NCBI GenBank assembly: GCA_900321425.1
Contig: ONWA01000005.1
Location: 1-49,362 of the forward strand
Direction: 5' to 3'
DNA length: 49,362 bases
DNA from: an uncultured Prevotellaceae bacterium
Lineage (GTDB): Bacteria > Bacteroidota > Bacteroidia > Bacteroidales > Bacteroidaceae
The notes under the pieces were generated by a model that was not told where the DNA came from, made no database searches, and was given only the letters and a program-made list of their open reading frames with translations. Positions 44,774 to 49,362 of this stretch are shown one piece after another (position 1 is the stretch's first letter; the number at the start of each line of letters is the position of its first letter). The translations under genes and the position numbers were made by a program.

Positions 44774-44854
44774 GTGAGGTTGGAGTGAGGTTGGAGTGAG
44801 GTTGGAGTGAGGTCTGAGTGAGGTCTGAGTGAGGTTGAACGATTCCAACCTCAC
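44774..44854. repeat. 11-bp tandem repeat with an inverted end copy
   Basis: Six 11-bp units start at 44774, 44785, 44796, 44807, 44818 and 44829: three GTGAGGTTGGA, two GTGAGGTCTGA and one GTGAGGTTGAA. An inverted copy TCCAACCTCAC follows at 44844-44854 and can pair with any of the first three. The period is one helical turn. A minus-strand open frame across it looks like chance. Confidence 0.85.
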
Positions 44855-44915
44855 TGGCTCTTTCGCCATTGTACAAAGGGGTTTCAAGCATTTGAGTGAG
44901 GTTATGAGGTCATTT

Positions 44916-44980
44916 TTGAAAGCCTTAGACTTTCAATTGAAAACCTTAAGACTTTCACGTGAAAAGTAGAGACTTTTCAA
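44916..44980. repeat. Three palindromic units of about 22 bp
   Basis: Three neighbouring hairpin-forming units: TTGAAAG...CTTTCAA (44916-44936), TTGAAAA...CTTTCAC (44937-44958) and GTGAAAA...TTTTCAA (44959-44980). Their right ends are 22 bp apart. The middle sequences (CCTTAGA, CCTTAAGA, GTAGAGA) vary. The layout is like the arrays at 121 and 26830, with another core. Confidence 0.8.
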
Positions 44981-45151
44981 AAAGCGATGAGAGAAAAGGC
45001 ATATCTCTGCGAGAGAAATGGCTTGTTGGTGGTAGAGAGAAGCCATAACGAAAGTGCTGGTTAGAGAAGCAAAAAGGGCGATGTGTGACAGTTACAGTTG
45101 TGACAATTAAATATGATACAGCCATCAAAGATACGGCAAGGCAAAATGAAC

Positions 45152-47119
45152 TCACATATCAGCAGACTCAAACACATAGCCAAAGCCAGGACGACTGACG
45201 ATATGGGAGGCATAGGCACCCAGTTTCTTGCGCAAACGAGTGATGTTGACATCCACCGTTCGGTCGGTCACCACTACCCCAACCCATACATGATCCATCA
45301 GTTGCTGACGAGAGAGTACCTTGCCACGGTTCACCAGCAACAGGTGGAGAAGCGAATACTCAGTAGGCGTCAGACTCACAGGAGTGCCGTCGACGGTCGT
45401 CGTCTTCTTGTCGAGATTCAGTTGCAAACCGCCAAAGGTGAGCAAATGCTTACCCAGACGAGCCTCAACGATATTCATCACATAATCGCCAATCTTCTCG
45501 CAGTCGGCCAAGATATCGTTGTAAATCGTACCTAAGATATAGGAATACTGGTGGGAATTGACAGCAACTACCGTATCGGCCTTCAGTTGGGTGCGCAGTT
45601 CGTTGATATCATGCTCGATAGCACGCGAATCAGCCAGCGACAAGTCTTTGCGACGACCGCTGACCACCACCATCATCTGCGCCAACGCCTCGTTAACCAG
45701 TCGCAACATATCATGCAGACGCACATACTGGTCACTGGTGAAGTCTTCCTTGTGTTCACGCAGATGACTCACCGTTCGCGACATCTTATAGCAGGCATCG
45801 CCGATGGATTCCAGCTCACCAATCTGTCGCAGCATCACACGGGTTTTCTCCTTCGTCTCGTCTGAGAGGTGCTCGTTGCCTACCTGCTCCAGATAGTTGG
45901 CAATCTCAATTTCCATATTATCAGCAATCGTCTCGTAGCGCTCAATGCGGGCATACTGACTTTCAAACTCTTTCTTGTCATGTTCGTCGATGAGTGCACT
46001 CGCCATACCAAACATTCGTTGCATACGCTCGGCAAAGTGTACAATCTCCTTTTGTGCCTGCAGCACGGCAATCTCAGGCGTCTGGATCACACCGCTACTG
46101 ATAAAGTGCAACGTAGTGGGTTGTTGTGCCTCCTCCTTCTTCTCGGGCATCAGTCGGCATACCAACTGCTCCATCTGGGGAATCAGTCCGATGAGCAACG
46201 CGGTATTGAGTACATTGAAGCAAGTGTGGAACATGGCCAGCACCACAGGGATGCGCTCCGCCTGACCTGCCACAGCGGGGTTGTAGCCCACCAATGAGCA
46301 CACCGTATCGACAAAGGGATAGAACACGATGAGTACCCAGACAACGCCAAATACATTAAACAACAGATGGGCTAGAGCAGCGCGTCGTGCATCAGTACCA
46401 GCACCCAGCGCCGCCAGATTGGCTGTTGCCGTAGTACCGATATTCTCGCCCATCACCAGCGCCACACCCATATAGATGGGGAGCACTCCTGTAGAACAGA
46501 GCAGGATGGTGATGGCCATCACCGCTGCCGACGACTGCACAATACAAGTGATGAGGGTGCCTGCGATCAGGAATGCCAGAATGGTGAGATAGCTGCCCGT
46601 ATCAAACGAGGCAAAGAAGTTCACGATATCGGCATTATGCGCCAGATCCATATCGCGACCCACGCTACTCAGCAATACCAGCGACCAGAACAGGAATCCG
46701 AGTCCGAAAAGCAGGTCGCCCACTACACGATGGCGCTTCTTGTAAATGAGCACCATACCAACGAGGAAGGCAGGGAATACCACCGCCGTCAAATCGAGAT
46801 TATAGCCCAACGACATGATCCATGCCGTCAGCGTGGTACCGATATTGGCTCCCATAATCACCGAAATGGCTTGTGCCAGCGTGAGCAGTCCTGCTGAGAC
46901 AAACGATACCGTCATCACCGTTGTGGCCGATGATGACTGTACGGCGCAGGTCACCATCATTCCTGTCAGCATACCCATCAGTCGGTTGCCCGTCATACGG
47001 GCCAATATATGTCGTAAATTGGGACCAGCCAGTTTCTGCAAGGCATCACTCATGGTTTTCATACCGTAGATGAGCAACGCCAACGAACCCAGCAATCGGA
47101 AAAAGAATTCAATCTTCAT
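45152..47119 (-). CDS. Na/Pi symporter fused to PhoU-like domain and PhoB-type winged helix
   Basis: A 655-residue membrane protein. Residues 1-320 are a Na/Pi cotransporter with both inverted repeats intact: QSSSATT (61-67) with GANIGTT (90-96), and QSSAAV (195-200) with GENIGTT (224-230). Residues about 350-555 are two PhoU-like helical bundles (ELESIGDACYKMSR at 435-448, ADCEKIGDYVMNI at 538-550). Residues about 560-655 are an OmpR/PhoB-type DNA-binding domain (LTPTEYSLLHLLLVNRGKVL, then TDRTVDVNITRLRKKLG and the wing RPGFGYVFE). There is no receiver or kinase. The protein could sense phosphate flux and bind DNA from the membrane. PhoB-like direct repeats lie upstream of its promoter. Confidence 0.92.
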   Translation of the reverse strand: MKIEFFFRLLGSLALLIYGMKTMSDALQKLAGPNLRHILARMTGNRLMGMLTGMMVTCAVQSSSATTVMTVSFVSAGLLTLAQAISVIMGANIGTTLTAWIMSLGYNLDLTAVVFPAFLVGMVLIYKKRHRVVGDLLFGLGFLFWSLVLLSSVGRDMDLAHNADIVNFFASFDTGSYLTILAFLIAGTLITCIVQSSAAVMAITILLCSTGVLPIYMGVALVMGENIGTTATANLAALGAGTDARRAALAHLLFNVFGVVWVLIVFYPFVDTVCSLVGYNPAVAGQAERIPVVLAMFHTCFNVLNTALLIGLIPQMEQLVCRLMPEKKEEAQQPTTLHFISSGVIQTPEIAVLQAQKEIVHFAERMQRMFGMASALIDEHDKKEFESQYARIERYETIADNMEIEIANYLEQVGNEHLSDETKEKTRVMLRQIGELESIGDACYKMSRTVSHLREHKEDFTSDQYVRLHDMLRLVNEALAQMMVVVSGRRKDLSLADSRAIEHDINELRTQLKADTVVAVNSHQYSYILGTIYNDILADCEKIGDYVMNIVEARLGKHLLTFGGLQLNLDKKTTTVDGTPVSLTPTEYSLLHLLLVNRGKVLSRQQLMDHVWVGVVVTDRTVDVNITRLRKKLGAYASHIVSRPGFGYVFESADM

Positions 47120-47143
47120 ACGTGTATAATTTATTTTTCAATG

Positions 47144-47175
47144 CAAAGATACAAGAACACTTTCAGATAAACAAA
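47144..47175 (-). promoter_or_regulatory. Promoter of the symporter-regulator gene
   Basis: On the minus strand TTTG (47175-47172), a 20-bp spacer and TATCTTTG (47151-47144). The leader is about 20 nt. Confidence 0.83.
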
Positions 47176-47184
47176 AAACAAGGA

Positions 47185-47213
47185 TTACAATTCGGTTACA
47201 ATGCACAATCAAT
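47185..47213 (-). promoter_or_regulatory. Pho-box-like direct repeats (candidate operator)
   Basis: On the minus strand ATTGTAA (47202-47196), CCGA, ATTGTAA (47191-47185) is a perfect 7-bp direct repeat with a 4-bp spacer. A weaker third copy ATTGATT (47213-47207) keeps the 11-bp period. This is the binding layout of PhoB/OmpR proteins. It sits immediately upstream of the -33 box, where an activator would touch polymerase. Confidence 0.6.
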
Positions 47214-47271
47214 CGTTATTGTGTCGCCTGCGATATAATATCAATCATTCTTAAAGTTAAAAAATAGACTC

Positions 47272-48165
47272 TTATTTCCCTAAAAACTCGCTGGGCGTAA
47301 TACCCGTAATCCGTTTGAAGAGGCGAGTGAAATGATGGGGAAAATCAAAACCCAACAGGCGGGAAGTCTCGCTGATGTGATGACCTTGCATCAGCAGACT
47401 TTTCGCCTGATTGATGATATAGTTGTGGATATAGCCGATGGCCGTTCCGCCTGTGGCCTTGTGGACGATGTCGCCAAAATAACGAGGCGAATAGGCCAAT
47501 TCGGAGGCACACCAGGCAACGGTAGGCAAGCCTTGCGATAGTTGACGATTCTCACGGAAATAGGTTTGCAACAGGTCGTGAAAACGCTTCAACAGGTCGG
47601 TCTCTCCCCTATCCTCTTCAGACAACTGGCGCAGATAGATACGGTTGCAGTATTCCAGTATCAGACGCAGATAACCTAACAGGACGCTTCTAAGCGAAGA
47701 GGAATCCTCGTGTGTCTGCAACTCTTGTCGCATCTGGGTAAGCAGCTGCGTGATGCAAAGCCATTCATCGGGCTCCATGCGCAGCGAACCATCAAAGAAA
47801 TACGAAAAAAACTGGTAGCTATCTATCTGACGTTCCAACTCGCTGCCGTGCAACAGTTCAGGCGACCATAGCAGCACCCAACCGCATAACGAGATGCGCT
47901 CGCCATCGTCTTCCAGACCACCAATCTGACCGGGTTCCACAGCAATGATGGAACCATCGCTCACCTGCAATTTCCGCAAGCCGTAGGAGAGATTGAAAGG
48001 AAACTGACGCTGAATGAACAGCCCATACACGCCATAGTTGTTCAGGCTATGACGGAAGGGCGGCAACTCGTCATAGTGGATAATACTTATCAATGGGTGC
48101 AACACTGGTGCATCCACAAACTGGGCATAGTCGTTAGGATTGTCAACCTTCAGAATATTCCTCAT
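47272..48165 (-). CDS. AraC-family transcriptional regulator
   Basis: A 297-residue cytoplasmic regulator. The N-terminal half is a cupin-like sensor (DGSIIAVEPGQIGGLED). The C-terminal 100 residues hold two helix-turn-helix motifs (LPTVAWCASELAYSPRYFGD; ISETSRLLGFDFPHHFTRLF) and the family ending KRITGITPSEFLGK. It is divergent from the amidohydrolase/ABM gene with 139 bp between starts, so it probably controls that gene and itself. A promoter box ends 8 nt before its start codon. Confidence 0.9.
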   Translation of the reverse strand: MRNILKVDNPNDYAQFVDAPVLHPLISIIHYDELPPFRHSLNNYGVYGLFIQRQFPFNLSYGLRKLQVSDGSIIAVEPGQIGGLEDDGERISLCGWVLLWSPELLHGSELERQIDSYQFFSYFFDGSLRMEPDEWLCITQLLTQMRQELQTHEDSSSLRSVLLGYLRLILEYCNRIYLRQLSEEDRGETDLLKRFHDLLQTYFRENRQLSQGLPTVAWCASELAYSPRYFGDIVHKATGGTAIGYIHNYIINQAKSLLMQGHHISETSRLLGFDFPHHFTRLFKRITGITPSEFLGK

Positions 48166-48173
48166 ATCGAGGA

Positions 48174-48181
48174 CAAATATA
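48174..48181 (-). promoter_or_regulatory. Probable -7 box for the AraC regulator
   Basis: TATATTTG on the minus strand, 8 nt before the start codon, implying a very short leader. Confidence 0.5.
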
Positions 48182-48182
48182 C

Positions 48183-48260
48183 ATAAAATAATCTAATAAT
48201 GGTAGATATTTTATGCTTTTTAAGTATTTTCTGCGAAATTGGTATATAATCAGCCAATTT
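48183..48260. promoter_or_regulatory. Two dyads in the AraC/ABM divergent region
   Basis: ATAAAATAATCTA (48183-48195) is nearly the reverse complement of TAGATATTTTAT (48203-48214), with one unpaired base. AAATTGG (48236-48242) and CCAATTT (48254-48260) are a perfect 7-bp inverted repeat 18 bp apart centre to centre. Both are candidate binding sites for the AraC protein. Confidence 0.4.
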
Positions 48261-48288
48261 GTGTAATAACTATTTTATATATTGTTCG

Positions 48289-48296
48289 TACCTTTG
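48289..48296 (+). promoter_or_regulatory. -7 box for the amidohydrolase/ABM gene
   Basis: TACCTTTG ends 8 nt before the start codon at 48305. No -33 box at the right distance, which suits an activator-dependent promoter. Confidence 0.6.
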
Positions 48297-48304
48297 CAGT
48301 CAAA

Positions 48305-48802
48305 ATGAGAAAAGTATTATTGCTAAGTCTTATGATAGCAGCAAACGGTTTCGCTCAGGGTGTGATTGATGTGCACTCGCACCTCATCACTCCTGAGTTT
48401 GTGTCGGCTCTCGAGAATGCTCAATGGTTGTTTAGGCAGACGACAGAAAAGCCATCGGCTGCTACTGCAACAGCCAATATGATTGTCCGCATTGCTGAGA
48501 TTGAGGTCTATCCGCAGTACCTCAAGGAGTATCTTGCTATTGCCAACGAAGTGGATCGACTCAGCATGGAGCGCGAGCCTGGCGTTATCTGCCTATATCC
48601 TATGCAGAGTGCCGAAGACTCCTGCCAGATTCGCATCCTCGAAATCTATGCCTCGGAGGAAGCCTATCAGCAGCACCTGAAGACTGACCACTTCCAGAAG
48701 TACAAGCAGGGCACACTCCACATGGTGAAAGACCTGAAACTGCCTACGATGAAACCTCTCGACCCCGAGACAATGAAACAAATATTCAAAAAGCAAAGAT
48801 AA
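48305..48802 (+). CDS. Chimeric protein: amidohydrolase start joined to an ABM-domain protein
   Basis: A 165-residue protein. A signal peptide (MRKVLLLSLMIAANGFAQ) is followed by GVIDVHSHLITPEFVSALEN, the exact sort of start seen in amidohydrolases with their first metal-binding HxH. Within 20 residues this gives way to MIVRIAEIEVYPQYLKEYLA, a normal start of an antibiotic-biosynthesis-monooxygenase (ABM) protein, which continues to the end (GVICLYPMQSAEDSCQIRIL). About 250 residues of the amidohydrolase are missing. The ABM part may still work, now with an export signal. The start at 48305 is fixed by the promoter and signal peptide. Confidence 0.8.
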   Translation: MRKVLLLSLMIAANGFAQGVIDVHSHLITPEFVSALENAQWLFRQTTEKPSAATATANMIVRIAEIEVYPQYLKEYLAIANEVDRLSMEREPGVICLYPMQSAEDSCQIRILEIYASEEAYQQHLKTDHFQKYKQGTLHMVKDLKLPTMKPLDPETMKQIFKKQR

Positions 48803-48804
48803 CG

Positions 48805-49362
48805 ATGCAAAAGATTTTATCATTTTTAGCAACCATGTTGTTCTGCTGCTGTTCTGCAGATAACGAAGTAATAGCACAAACTACTATGGATAAGATATAT
48901 ATCACCATCGGCGGACAAACGCAAAGCGCAACACTGGTCGATAATGATGCCACGCGCGAGTTGGTTGCCGCTCTTCAGAACGCACCCATCACGGTAACCC
49001 TCAATGATAACAATTTTGAGATATGGGGTTCATTGGGCAGAACGCTGACAACAAAAAACGAGCAGATGACAGCCCAACCTGGCGATGTGGTGCTCTATAA
49101 CGGTAGCAACATCTGTTTGTTCTATGGCAGCAGTTCTTGGAGCTATACCCGTTTAGGACATATCGACGGACTGTCAGAAAGCGAACTCCGCACATTCCTG
49201 AAGGCTGGCCAAAACAACATCATTGTTACGCTATCGCTTACAGAGACTACAGGCATCAATACGGTTAAGAGTGACAAGTTAAAAGATAAAAGTTGCTATA
49301 CTCTGCAAGGCACATTAGCTCAAGCCGGACATAAAGGAATCATAATTCAAAACGGTAAAAAG
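48805..49362 (+). CDS. Cyclophilin-like lipoprotein with Prevotella-type C-terminal tail (partial)
   Basis: The first 186 codons of a gene that runs off the window. MQKILSFLATMLFCCCSADN is a lipoprotein signal with a Cys run. Residues about 30-150 fit the cyclophilin-like fold family (KIYITIGGQTQSATLVDND, QPGDVVLYNGSNICLFYGSS, WSYTRLGHIDGLSESELRTF). The end (SCYTLQGTLAQAGHKGIII, then QNGKK) looks like the C-terminal module of many Prevotella surface proteins, often linked to type IX sorting. Only a few residues are probably missing. It begins 2 nt after the ABM gene stop and is co-transcribed. Confidence 0.82.
   Translation, partial: MQKILSFLATMLFCCCSADNEVIAQTTMDKIYITIGGQTQSATLVDNDATRELVAALQNAPITVTLNDNNFEIWGSLGRTLTTKNEQMTAQPGDVVLYNGSNICLFYGSSSWSYTRLGHIDGLSESELRTFLKAGQNNIIVTLSLTETTGINTVKSDKLKDKSCYTLQGTLAQAGHKGIIIQNGKK

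Noticed and set aside
44678-44887. Minus-strand 69-codon open frame across the 11-bp repeats
   Set aside because: Its composition follows the repeats, there is no ribosome site or known domain, and it looks like chance.
48239-48304. Upstream start for the amidohydrolase/ABM chimera
   Set aside because: It would place the promoter box inside the gene and spoil the signal peptide.

Overview
The window looks like chromosomal DNA of a member of the Bacteroidota, most probably Prevotellaceae (Prevotella or a close relative). The signs are Bacteroidota-type promoters (TTTG, about 20 bp, TAnnTTTG) before many genes, fimbrillin-family lipoproteins, a type IX secretion plug protein, a bacterial serine palmitoyltransferase, a Rho factor with a long extra N-terminal segment, and a flexirubin/aryl-polyene type gene cluster. 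These assignments come from reading the sequence; no database search was run.

Layout. 1-4530: the start of an HU-like gene, a nine-unit 22-bp palindromic repeat, a small HTH protein, and a minus-strand operon in which a unit of small peptide plus fimbrillin/FISUMP lipoprotein is duplicated. 4660-12730: a plus-strand housekeeping run rho, lon, tgt, LptF/G-type permease and DEAD-box helicase. 12736-15950: rpsA, then a type IX plug gene whose promoter is woven into the rpsA terminator. 15942-26073: a propeller/AraC membrane regulator, an LUD protein, tRNA-Pro, serine palmitoyltransferase facing a lipid kinase, an MFS exporter with panB, a HAD phosphatase facing rsmG, and an MBL hydrolase. 26190-27000: gene remnants (BRO-N and Fic-like) and repeats.

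27056-44493 is one minus-strand block of 18 tightly packed or overlapping genes for an aryl-polyene lipid. It has three ketosynthases, three acyl carrier proteins, two hot-dog dehydratases, an AMP ligase, an O-methyltransferase, three acyltransferase domains, a GT2, LolA, an MMPL exporter, a small flippase-like protein, an esterase and two secreted proteins of unknown function. Several are multi-domain fusions. No ketoreductase, aromatic ammonia lyase or phosphopantetheinyl transferase was found inside the block, so some steps must be supplied from elsewhere. A 24-bp imperfect direct repeat lies just outside each end, with 22-bp palindromic repeats beyond it.

45152-49362: a Na/phosphate symporter fused to a PhoU-like domain and to a PhoB-type DNA-binding domain, with PhoB-style direct repeats upstream of its own promoter. 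After it come an AraC regulator divergent from a chimeric amidohydrolase/ABM gene, and a cyclophilin-like lipoprotein that runs off the window. The most noteworthy items are the symporter-transcription factor with its candidate operator, the three unrelated loci sharing a 22-bp palindrome period, the duplicated peptide-fimbrillin unit, and the fusion proteins of the polyene cluster.
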